DNA of 12,571 nucleotides from UBA5448 sp045536965 (GTDB taxonomy: Bacteria; Bacillota; Clostridia; Oscillospirales; SIG627). Positions 6,559-12,571 of the stretch are shown here, in pieces. Numbering within the stretch: the stretch's first letter is position 1; the number at the start of each line of letters is the position of its first letter. A program made the position numbers and the translations under genes. The notes below the pieces were generated by a model that was given only the letters and a program-made list of their open reading frames with translations, searched no databases and had not been told where the DNA came from. The stretch covers positions 1-12,571 of the forward strand of contig JAZSON010000016.1 in assembly GCA_045536965.1 (NCBI GenBank). The letters are read 5' to 3'.

Positions 6559-8199
6559 ATGAAATCGAGTTATAAAGCGGTTTTGGCAAGCAAAATCAAA
6601 GAATCCTTCTTTTCAGTTTTGCCTGTTACCGTTTTGGTTCTCATTCTTTCCCTGACCTTCGTTCCTCTCCCGAACAATATATTTATTTCTTTCCTGTTCG
6701 GCGCTTTTTTGATGGTGGTCGGCATCGGATTTTTTAGCATCGGTGCAGATAAATCCATGACCCCCATCGGTGAATACGTCGGCACCGAAATGACCCGCTC
6801 TCGAAAGATTTGGCTGATTTGTCTGCTTTCGTTTTTGGTGGGTGTTCTCATCACCGTTTCCGAACCCGATCTGCAGGTGCTTGCTGCCTATGTGCCTGCC
6901 ATCGATACTACCGTTTTTATTCTTTCCGTGGCGGTCGGTGTGGGTGTTTTTCTTGTGCTTGCCTTTGTGCGTATCGTCTTCAATATCAAAGTCCGATACA
7001 TTCTTTTGGCTTCCTATGCCTTTGTATTTATTCTCGCCGCTTTTGTCAGTCCCGATTTTTGGTCGGTTGCCTTTGATGCGGGCGGTGTAACGACAGGCCC
7101 CATTTCGGTTCCCTTTATCATTGCTCTCGGTGTCGGTGTTTCAGCGGTTTCTTCGGATAAAGAGGATGGTGATAACGGGTTTGGTCTGGCGGCTCTTTGC
7201 TCGGTCGGTCCCGTAGTTGCCATTTTGGTGCTCGGTTGTGTGTACGAGGTGGACGGCGTGTCCGAAATGTCTAAGCCCAATCTTGATTTTGTCGATTCGG
7301 TGGGATTTGGCGGCAGTCTGTTCGATGCTTTTGCTGTCCGTTTTGTAGAGGTTGCCGAGGGACTTTTGCCCGTCGTGATCTTTTTCTTTGTTTACCAGCT
7401 TCTCGTCAATCGTCTTTCGGGTGAAAATCTTTTAAAGATCACCGTCGGCGTTGTTTTTACCTATATCGGCATCGCTCTGTTTTTGACGGGTGTTAATATC
7501 GGTTATCTCCCCGTAGGTTCGTTTTTCGGTGCTACCCTCGGTTCCTCGGATCGCGCTTGGCTTCTTGTGCCGCTCGGCTGTTTGCTCGGCTATTTTATCG
7601 TGGCGGCAGAGCCTGCCGTGCAGATTTTGCAAAAGCAGGTTGAGGAAGTGACCGACGGCGCCATCCCGAAAAAGATGCTTTCCACCGCTCTTTCGGTGGG
7701 GGTCTCTCTTGCGGTTGGACTGGCAATGCTTCGCGTGATTACGGGTATTTCCATCTTTTGGTTTGTCGGTATCGGCTACGGACTCTGTCTGACACTCTCT
7801 TTTATCGTTCCCGAGATCTTTACCTCCATCGCCTTTGACTCGGGCGGTGTTGCCTCGGGCTCTATGGCATCTGCCTTTTTGATGCCCCTTGCGGTCGGTG
7901 CCACCACAGCGCTCGGCGGCAGTATGATGACCGATGCCTTTGGTGTCATTGCTCTGGTTGCTCTTTTGCCGACCCTGACCATGCAGCTTCTCGGCTTGGT
8001 CTACACCGTCAAATCCAAGGCCAAGATGGTCAATGTGGCCGAGGAAGAGACCGATTCTACCGTGATCGAGTTTGCCTCTCCCGTTGAAATGGTTGTACAA
8101 CCTGCAAAAGCAGCCGAAAACGAATCGGTTGATGCAAATATCACTGTGGATAATAAATATCCCGATATCATTGAGTTTGATCTGCAAGGCAGGTGGTAA
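6559..8199 (+). CDS. DUF1538 family multipass membrane protein with two DUF1538 repeats (putative ion carrier)
   Basis: 546 residues, highly hydrophobic, about a dozen predicted membrane segments. It is an internal duplication: ITVSEPDLQVL (98-108) matches IVAAEPAVQIL (347-357), AFDAGGVTTG (171-180) matches AFDSGGVASG (425-434), and the following segments (GFGLAAL; AFGVIALVALLP) also align. These Gly-rich re-entrant-looking stretches with an acidic residue in each half are the core of the DUF1538 family. As I recall, a DUF1538 gene pair from Halomonas was reported to work as a cation/proton antiporter; here both halves are in one chain. The C-terminal ~58 residues form an acidic soluble tail. 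The ATG has GGAGG at 7-base spacing. The PII-like gene follows at once and probably regulates it. The substrate cannot be read from the sequence. Confidence 0.85.
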   Translation: MKSSYKAVLASKIKESFFSVLPVTVLVLILSLTFVPLPNNIFISFLFGAFLMVVGIGFFSIGADKSMTPIGEYVGTEMTRSRKIWLICLLSFLVGVLITVSEPDLQVLAAYVPAIDTTVFILSVAVGVGVFLVLAFVRIVFNIKVRYILLASYAFVFILAAFVSPDFWSVAFDAGGVTTGPISVPFIIALGVGVSAVSSDKEDGDNGFGLAALCSVGPVVAILVLGCVYEVDGVSEMSKPNLDFVDSVGFGGSLFDAFAVRFVEVAEGLLPVVIFFFVYQLLVNRLSGENLLKITVGVVFTYIGIALFLTGVNIGYLPVGSFFGATLGSSDRAWLLVPLGCLLGYFIVAAEPAVQILQKQVEEVTDGAIPKKMLSTALSVGVSLAVGLAMLRVITGISIFWFVGIGYGLCLTLSFIVPEIFTSIAFDSGGVASGSMASAFLMPLAVGATTALGGSMMTDAFGVIALVALLPTLTMQLLGLVYTVKSKAKMVNVAEEETDSTVIEFASPVEMVVQPAKAAENESVDANITVDNKYPDIIEFDLQGRW

Positions 8200-8201
8200 A
8201 T

Positions 8202-8882
8202 ATGCAAAATATGTATTGGCTGATTACCATTGTCCGCCGTGACGATGAAGAAGAATTGAACCGGCTTTTCCAAAAAGTCGGGGTGGTGCGCCTTTATAAC
8301 TCCATGGCGTGGGGAACGGCGCGATCGCAGATTTTGGATATGCTCGGACTTGAAAAATCCGAAAAGATCGTGGCGCACAGTGTTGTCGATCATAATAAGC
8401 TGCAGGATGTGATCGCATCGCTTGAACAGGAATTTAAGATCGATCTGCCCGACCGCGGCATCGCGGTGGCAGTACCTCTTGCCAGTGTGGCGACCCGCAA
8501 GACACTCGATTTTTATGCGGCGGGACATGCTGAAGACGAAATGAATGAGACTCGACCGAAGGAGGGAGAAAAGATGGAGCTGATCGTAGCCATTTGCAAC
8601 AAAGGTCATACCGAAGATGTGATGGAGGCTGCCCGTAAGGTAGGCGGAGGCGGCGGTACCATCATTCACGCCAAGGGAACTGCCAGCGAATACGCCGAGC
8701 AGTTTTTCGGCATCTCGCTTATGCACGATAAAGAGATCATTTACATGGTCTGTAAAAAAGAAAAGCGCAGTGAGATTATGCAGATCGTTTCGGACGAAGC
8801 GGGTATCGGCACCAAGGCGCACACCTTGCTCTTTTCTCTCCCCGTAACCGACACGGCGGGTTTCAGATGGTATGTAGAATAA
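8202..8882 (+). CDS. Tandem PII-like signalling protein
   Basis: 226 residues made of two PII-like modules, about 1-105 and 125-226. PII proteins are trimeric sensors that bind ATP/ADP and effectors and dock on transporters or enzymes through a T-loop. Module 2 keeps the Gly-rich nucleotide-binding signature (GGGGGTIIHAKGTA, 148-161) and the typical beta-strands KEIIYMVCKKEK and AHTLLFSLPV. Module 1 has a degenerate equivalent (LYNSMAWGTA, 31-40), so it may not bind nucleotide or may bind another ligand. The start at ATG 8202 is preferred over GTG 8193 because AGGTGG (8191-8196) sits five bases before it, inside the last codons of the DUF1538 gene; this implies translational coupling. A link to transporter control follows from the operon, as in SbtA-SbtB and AmtB-GlnK. 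A second ribosome-binding site lies at the module boundary. Confidence 0.83.
   Translation: MQNMYWLITIVRRDDEEELNRLFQKVGVVRLYNSMAWGTARSQILDMLGLEKSEKIVAHSVVDHNKLQDVIASLEQEFKIDLPDRGIAVAVPLASVATRKTLDFYAAGHAEDEMNETRPKEGEKMELIVAICNKGHTEDVMEAARKVGGGGGTIIHAKGTASEYAEQFFGISLMHDKEIIYMVCKKEKRSEIMQIVSDEAGIGTKAHTLLFSLPVTDTAGFRWYVE
8561..8576 (+). promoter_or_regulatory. Internal in-frame ribosome-binding site and ATG at the PII domain boundary
   Basis: GGAGGGAGAAAAG (8561-8573) leads into ATG 8574-8576, in frame with the PII-like gene at Met125. Spacing of eight bases after GGAGG is near optimal. Initiation here would give a 102-residue single PII-like domain, close to the size of ordinary PII proteins (about 112). 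The bases also encode a plausible linker (Lys-Glu-Gly-Glu-Lys), so chance is possible. Confidence 0.45.
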
Positions 8883-8888
8883 ACACGC

Positions 8889-8921
8889 GCGGGTATCCGA
8901 AAAGGATGCCCGCATGTTTTT
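8889..8921 (+). terminator. Intrinsic terminator of the DUF1538-PII operon
   Basis: GCGGGTATCC (8889-8898) pairs with GGATGCCCGC (8904-8913) around a GAAAA loop: ten pairs with one G-T wobble. A T5 run follows at 8917-8921. It begins six bases after the stop codon of the PII-like gene. Confidence 0.88.
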
Positions 8922-8954
8922 ATATCATTGCCGCGTGCGCCTCCGCATTCCCTA

Positions 8955-8983
8955 TTGACAATTTTGTGAAATTGTGGTAAAAT
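8955..8983 (+). promoter_or_regulatory. Sigma-A promoter of the DNRLRE exoprotein gene
   Basis: TTGACA (8955-8960, exact consensus) and TAAAAT (8978-8983) with a 17-base spacer and an extended -10 TG at 8975-8976. Predicted start near 8990, about 150 nt before the start codon. The spacer holds an inverted repeat, described separately. Confidence 0.83.
8958..8975. promoter_or_regulatory. Inverted repeat in the promoter spacer, possible operator
   Basis: ACAATTT (8958-8964) and AAATTGT (8969-8975) are perfect inverted copies separated by TGTG. The dyad starts inside the -35 box and reaches the extended -10 element, an ideal place for a dimeric repressor. No regulator family can be assigned from these bases; the repeat is AT-rich, so chance is possible. 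Confidence 0.4.
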
Positions 8984-8989
8984 TATGAT

Positions 8990-9143
8990 GCGAAGCAAAA
9001 GAACCATGCGTGTTTTGCATAAAAATGTAAAACGAACGGTGAATACAAAGAAAGAGAGGTGAATATTCGGTTTTTTTGCGACATTTTTTTGATTCGTTTG
9101 AAACCATTTGACGTGTTCGGCTTGCCGAAGAAAGGAGAATACC
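8990..9143 (+). other. Long 5' leader of the exoprotein mRNA with a hairpin beside the ribosome-binding site
   Basis: About 154 untranslated bases follow the predicted start. They contain two T7 runs (9071-9077 and 9084-9090) and, at 9116-9129, a small hairpin (TTCGG / CCGAA) ending one base before the AAAGGAG site at 9131-9137. An 18-codon basic reading frame (ATG 9006 to TGA 9062, ending KKER) lies in it but lacks a ribosome-binding site. I recognise no known riboswitch class. Confidence 0.4.
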
Positions 9144-11960
9144 ATGAAAAAATTTTTCGCCTTCCACCGACAAACCCAAAAGCAATCACGCCGTAAACAT
9201 TTTATCAAAAAACAAGCTTTACTCTCGCTTATTTTGATCTGCGCCTTTCTTTTCGGTGCCTTACCGCCTGTTTCATTGGTTGGTTCGGCAGTTTCGTTGC
9301 AACCCTCTCAAAACCGCGCAACCGAAGCGCAGGCAAGGGTTGCCGCGGGATTTGCAGATCCGCGAGAGCTGCATGATGAAAACGCTCTTGTAGTCGAGGA
9401 GGTCACCTCACTGCGAGATGCTTATTCCAAGCAATACCGCCTTTCAAACGGCGAGGTTGCCGTTTATACCTACAGCGACCCGCTTCATTTTGAGAAAAAC
9501 GGTGCTTGGGTAGATCTGGATCATACGCTGACGGCACAAAGTGGACGTTTTGTCAATACAAGTGCACCGATCCAAGTATCGTTTGCACAAAGCACAGCAG
9601 ATGATTCCCTGTTCTCCTTTGCATACCAAAATCATTCTGTGGATTTCTCGCTTATGGGCGTGAAACAATCAAGCACCTCCCAAACCGTTCTGTCACTTTC
9701 CGCAAACGCGACGGCACAGCTCGTGTCGGCTTCATCGGCAGAGGACGGTGTGATCGTCTCACCGCAAGGTGCAAATCTCGTGGGCAAGACCGCCGCCGAA
9801 GCATCGTCTCTCCGGCCGGGCTATACCACGTCTTCGATTGCCTACCAAGCCGTTTCTCCCGGAATGGATCTTACCTACACACTTTCGGGTCTTTCTGCCC
9901 GTAAAGAGATCACCCTGACCTCCGCTTCGGCATGGAAGGAGCCGGTATTCTCAATGAATACGACCTTGACCCCCGCCCTGTCCGCAGACGGCTCGATCGC
10001 CCTGTCGGATACAAGCGGAAAAGAAATTCTCACCCTGCCCGCTCCGTATATGTATGATGCCGCAGGTGAAATCTCAACCGACGTGCACTATACGTTGGTC
10101 AGCGTAAAGGATTTCTGGCTGTTATCCGTAACGTTAGACGAAGAATGGCTCAACGCCGAGGAAAGAGTGTTCCCGGTCGTGGTTGACCCCACCGTCGAGG
10201 TCACCGGCACCTCCAATGTGACCGACACCATGATCCGCGAGGGTTCTCCCACCAATACGTATAATTCCATGAAATATGCCGTTGTCGGTTATTCCACCAC
10301 CTCGTCGAGCAAACGGAATTGGGGACTGTATAAAATGAAGACCATGCCCTCCATTCCGTCCACAGCGATTTTAACCTCCGCTACCTTAAAGGTCCGTCAG
10401 CTTACATCGGCAAACGGAAATTACAGTTGGAGCAACAGTGCAGTCGAGTCCATGCAGATCAGCGCCAAGATGGTTTTGGGTAGCTGGGCAGCGGCTGCGA
10501 CCTGGAATGCCCGCCCGGCAGTCGATGAGGCCTTCCCGCTTGACACCAAAACCCTGTCGGCATCCACCGCGGGACAGGATTTCACCTTTGATATTTTCGA
10601 TGCATATAATGCATGGCATAGCGGTTGGTATCAGTTTGATACCGCCGTGGATAACTGGGGCATCCAGTTCTCCCGCCACACCGATACCGGCAGCTCTCCC
10701 AACTGCTACACCTCGTTTTATACCTCCGAGCACGGTACAGCCGCCAATAAGCCGGTGTTCGCCGTTTATTACAATACGGCAAGCGCCACCTTGTCTGATG
10801 ATATTTATTTGTTCAACAACAGATACACCGGCAATTTTTTAAGATACAATAATTCCGCCTTATCCATGCAAAGCGGCACCATGGCAAACCTCGGAAGTTC
10901 GGTCGCTTGGGACGTGCAATACGTGGGTTCCTATTACGTCATCGAATCCACCGCAGCGCCGGGTACGTTTTTAGCCGCATCGGCGACCTCGGGTAGCGCA
11001 GCCGTTGAAACGGTCAGCGCGACCGCGACCACCGTTCCCACCCGCGCCCAATGGACGATCACCAACGCTGCGGGCGGCGGCTGCTTGGTGAAAAATGCCG
11101 GAAACAACCGCTATCTGACCGTGTCGGGCAGCTCTGTCCAAACGACCGCCACCTTGGGAAGTGCAGGTACCGAGCAGTATTGGCGCAACACCTGGCGCGT
11201 CCCTGCTGTGGACGTCTATGTTGAGCTTGGTGCGTTTTCTATCGACAATCAAACGTTGTATCTTCCTGAAACGGACAACATAACTATTAACCAAACGCCA
11301 ATCAATGCGAGTTGGACCGGAACGAACGACTTTGAATTACAGTGGAATAATAACCATGCGCAAATCGATGAAACCACTTGGGAAATCACGCCGGTTTCAC
11401 TCGGTACAACAACCTTTACCGTTGAGCACAAGCCGACAGGAAGAACAAGTACGTTTACGGTAACGGTGACGAAAATAGAGATTTATGTCGGAATGCATCA
11501 TGTTGCCGTTGGTCAGAATCATACGTGTGTCATTGTTTATGCATATCCGGGCAGCGCCTATTGGGATCATGCGCATTTTAGCCCTACAATCACTGGAAAA
11601 TCCGTTACCGACGATGGTTCGCGTTATGCGACTTTTGGTGCGGGAAACCCCGATGATGAACATTTAATCAGTGAAAACAATCGTGAGAAGGATATAGATT
11701 TGGAAATTAAACTCGCTCAGTTCCCTTTGGGAACAGTAACGCCGGATGTAGTTGATACGTTATATGAGTTGGATGCAAACTACGGAGATGATTTGAAATA
11801 CACTGTTGCACCTTTGTTATTCCCCGGATACAACTCAAATTCTTATACCAGCGGATTATTGGAAGCCGCAGGTTTTTCGGTAGAAAATATTGATGTGGAG
11901 GATGTTCCGGGCTGGAGCACGCCCGTGCCGGAAACCGAATTTCAATCCGAATCTCAATAA
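9144..11960 (+). CDS. Modular secreted DNRLRE protein with ricin-like lectin domain and unknown C-terminal domain
   Basis: 938 residues from ATG 9144, chosen over 9108 because AAAGGAG lies just before it. A basic N terminus and hydrophobic stretch (about 25-48) form a long signal peptide. Residues ~70-340 match the N-terminal region of WapA/RHS-like wall proteins (YRLSNGEVAVYTY, HFEKNGAWVDLDHTL, and VFPVVVDPTVEV before the next domain). A DNRLRE-type domain spans about 350-542 (DTMIREGSPTNTYNSMKYAVVG, here LYKMKTMP). A ricin-type beta-trefoil lies at about 551-687 (DIYLFNNRYTGNFL; NNRYLTVSG). An Ig-like domain (about 690-775) and a C-terminal module (about 780-938) follow, the latter with His785-His786 and an NSNSYTSGLL motif from Asn897. 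There are no RHS repeats. GC falls from roughly 60% to about 43% at nt ~11,220. Probably a cell-wall or secreted protein with an exchangeable tip; its target is unknown. Confidence 0.8.
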   Translation: MKKFFAFHRQTQKQSRRKHFIKKQALLSLILICAFLFGALPPVSLVGSAVSLQPSQNRATEAQARVAAGFADPRELHDENALVVEEVTSLRDAYSKQYRLSNGEVAVYTYSDPLHFEKNGAWVDLDHTLTAQSGRFVNTSAPIQVSFAQSTADDSLFSFAYQNHSVDFSLMGVKQSSTSQTVLSLSANATAQLVSASSAEDGVIVSPQGANLVGKTAAEASSLRPGYTTSSIAYQAVSPGMDLTYTLSGLSARKEITLTSASAWKEPVFSMNTTLTPALSADGSIALSDTSGKEILTLPAPYMYDAAGEISTDVHYTLVSVKDFWLLSVTLDEEWLNAEERVFPVVVDPTVEVTGTSNVTDTMIREGSPTNTYNSMKYAVVGYSTTSSSKRNWGLYKMKTMPSIPSTAILTSATLKVRQLTSANGNYSWSNSAVESMQISAKMVLGSWAAAATWNARPAVDEAFPLDTKTLSASTAGQDFTFDIFDAYNAWHSGWYQFDTAVDNWGIQFSRHTDTGSSPNCYTSFYTSEHGTAANKPVFAVYYNTASATLSDDIYLFNNRYTGNFLRYNNSALSMQSGTMANLGSSVAWDVQYVGSYYVIESTAAPGTFLAASATSGSAAVETVSATATTVPTRAQWTITNAAGGGCLVKNAGNNRYLTVSGSSVQTTATLGSAGTEQYWRNTWRVPAVDVYVELGAFSIDNQTLYLPETDNITINQTPINASWTGTNDFELQWNNNHAQIDETTWEITPVSLGTTTFTVEHKPTGRTSTFTVTVTKIEIYVGMHHVAVGQNHTCVIVYAYPGSAYWDHAHFSPTITGKSVTDDGSRYATFGAGNPDDEHLISENNREKDIDLEIKLAQFPLGTVTPDVVDTLYELDANYGDDLKYTVAPLLFPGYNSNSYTSGLLEAAGFSVENIDVEDVPGWSTPVPETEFQSESQ

Positions 11961-11983
11961 AATGCGAAAAAAGGAGAAACACC

Positions 11984-12571
11984 ATGGTTTTACAAAAGAA
12001 GTCATTGCGCATCACGACCGCGATTTTGTTGGTTGTTGCACTTTTGCTTTGTGCGTGGATCGTGTATTGGCGGGTGTTCAGCCCTGCGGCACAGGTTCGA
12101 AGGGATCTTTTGAAGGCGGCGCCGTTTGGCTCGGAGCGGAGTAATATATACGCACTAGACAGTAAATGGCGACGCGTGTACGGCTGGAAATACGACGACT
12201 TTACGTTAGACGGTGAATGGTTTGTTCTCACGGGGGCCGTGACCGATCTTTCTCAAGAGGAAGAGGATAAAAATGGGCTTTCAAACACCTACCGCGTCTA
12301 TTGGCGGTACCGATGGAACAAATTGTACGATGTTGAGGTGGAAGAAATTGACCCCGGCTCGATCAACCCCTTTCACAGAAGCGACACATATATTAAGAGC
12401 TGGATCAAAAGAGAGCTTCCGGTCGGCACCGATAAGGAAACGGTGCGCGCTTGGCTTGCCGAATATCCCGAATTGGATGTTGAGGAAAGAGATGGCGGCT
12501 ACGATTCTTATTACGACTATACGCTGACAAAAGAGGAGCGGGATGCAGGCACGATAGTAGGCGTAACGCGT
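11984..12571 (+). CDS. Small single-pass membrane protein, 3' partial, unknown function
   Basis: An ATG at 11984 with AAGGAG (seven bases between GGAG and ATG) opens a frame that stays open to the right edge: 196 residues visible. A short basic N terminus and one membrane helix (about 11-29, ILLVVALLLCAWIV) precede a soluble part rich in Trp, Tyr, Asp and Glu. Near 136-160 is a segment of the type IKRELPVGTDKETVRAWL, a pattern I have seen in uncharacterised small exported proteins. The N-in, C-out orientation would place the domain outside the membrane. It lies 23 bp after the exoprotein gene without a terminator between them, so it is very likely co-transcribed. That position is where immunity proteins of polymorphic toxins are found, but no known immunity family is recognised. 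Confidence 0.75.
   Translation, partial: MVLQKKSLRITTAILLVVALLLCAWIVYWRVFSPAAQVRRDLLKAAPFGSERSNIYALDSKWRRVYGWKYDDFTLDGEWFVLTGAVTDLSQEEEDKNGLSNTYRVYWRYRWNKLYDVEVEEIDPGSINPFHRSDTYIKSWIKRELPVGTDKETVRAWLAEYPELDVEERDGGYDSYYDYTLTKEERDAGTIVGVTR

Noticed and set aside
7432..8187. 251-codon minus-strand frame opposite the DUF1538 gene, and a similar one at 5559-6260 opposite the lactonase
   Set aside because: Both are His/Arg/Gly-rich antisense frames of real genes with no start signals; composition is that of a shadow frame.
9006..9020. Palindromic ATGC...GCAT in the exoprotein leader as a riboswitch stem
   Set aside because: Only four pairs around a seven-base loop, and no conserved riboswitch core bases are seen nearby.
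8985..9062. Short basic reading frame (25 codons, or 18 from ATG 9006) in the exoprotein leader as a regulatory leader peptide
   Set aside because: The first ATGs lie at or before the predicted transcription start and ATG 9006 has no Shine-Dalgarno. Basic A-rich codons are expected by chance here.
11707..12231. 174-codon minus-strand frame spanning the end of the exoprotein and the start of the next gene
   Set aside because: It overlaps two supported plus-strand genes including their junction and ribosome-binding site, and its translation has no recognisable features.

Overview
The window looks like a chromosomal segment of an anaerobic, Gram-positive, Clostridia-type bacterium (Bacillota), plausibly a gut or rumen polysaccharide user. 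The reasons are strong GGAGG-type Shine-Dalgarno sites, near-consensus sigma-A promoters with 17-bp spacers, U-tailed hairpin terminators, long Sec signal peptides on surface proteins, and the protein repertoire (beta-helix carbohydrate-type proteins, GLUG and DUF4838 proteins, a DNRLRE exoprotein). This is an inference; no marker gene fixes the taxon. There are no rRNA, tRNA, CRISPR, IS or phage genes here.

Left part (1-5345), carbohydrate or surface themed. A right-handed beta-helix protein on the + strand enters from the left edge and ends at 1641. It converges on a two-gene minus-strand operon: a secreted, membrane-anchored GLUG/Ig-like protein (5269-3662), then a DUF4838 glycoside-hydrolase-like protein without a signal peptide (3643-1739). 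Two strong hairpins (1651-1732) separate the convergent units. The operon starts at a perfect TTGACA-N17-TATAAT promoter, back to back with the promoter of the next gene.

Middle part (5358-8921), metabolism and transport. A lactonase-type beta-propeller (6-phosphogluconolactonase-like) is followed by an independent operon: a duplicated DUF1538 membrane protein and a tandem PII-like protein, translationally coupled. The likely logic is a PII-like nucleotide sensor gating a membrane carrier. An in-frame ATG with a strong ribosome-binding site sits exactly where the second PII-like domain begins, so the gene could make both a long and a short product.

Right part (8955-12571), a modular secreted protein. 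A consensus promoter with an inverted repeat in its spacer and a leader of about 150 nt drive a 938-residue exoprotein. Its modules are a signal peptide, a WapA/RHS-type N-terminal region, DNRLRE, a ricin-like beta-trefoil, an Ig-like domain and a C-terminal unknown domain. GC content drops sharply at about 11,220, where the C-terminal modules begin, as expected for an exchangeable effector tip. A small single-pass membrane protein follows 23 bp downstream and runs off the right edge; it is a candidate partner or immunity protein. This pair and the DUF1538-PII operon are the parts most likely to hold undescribed biology.
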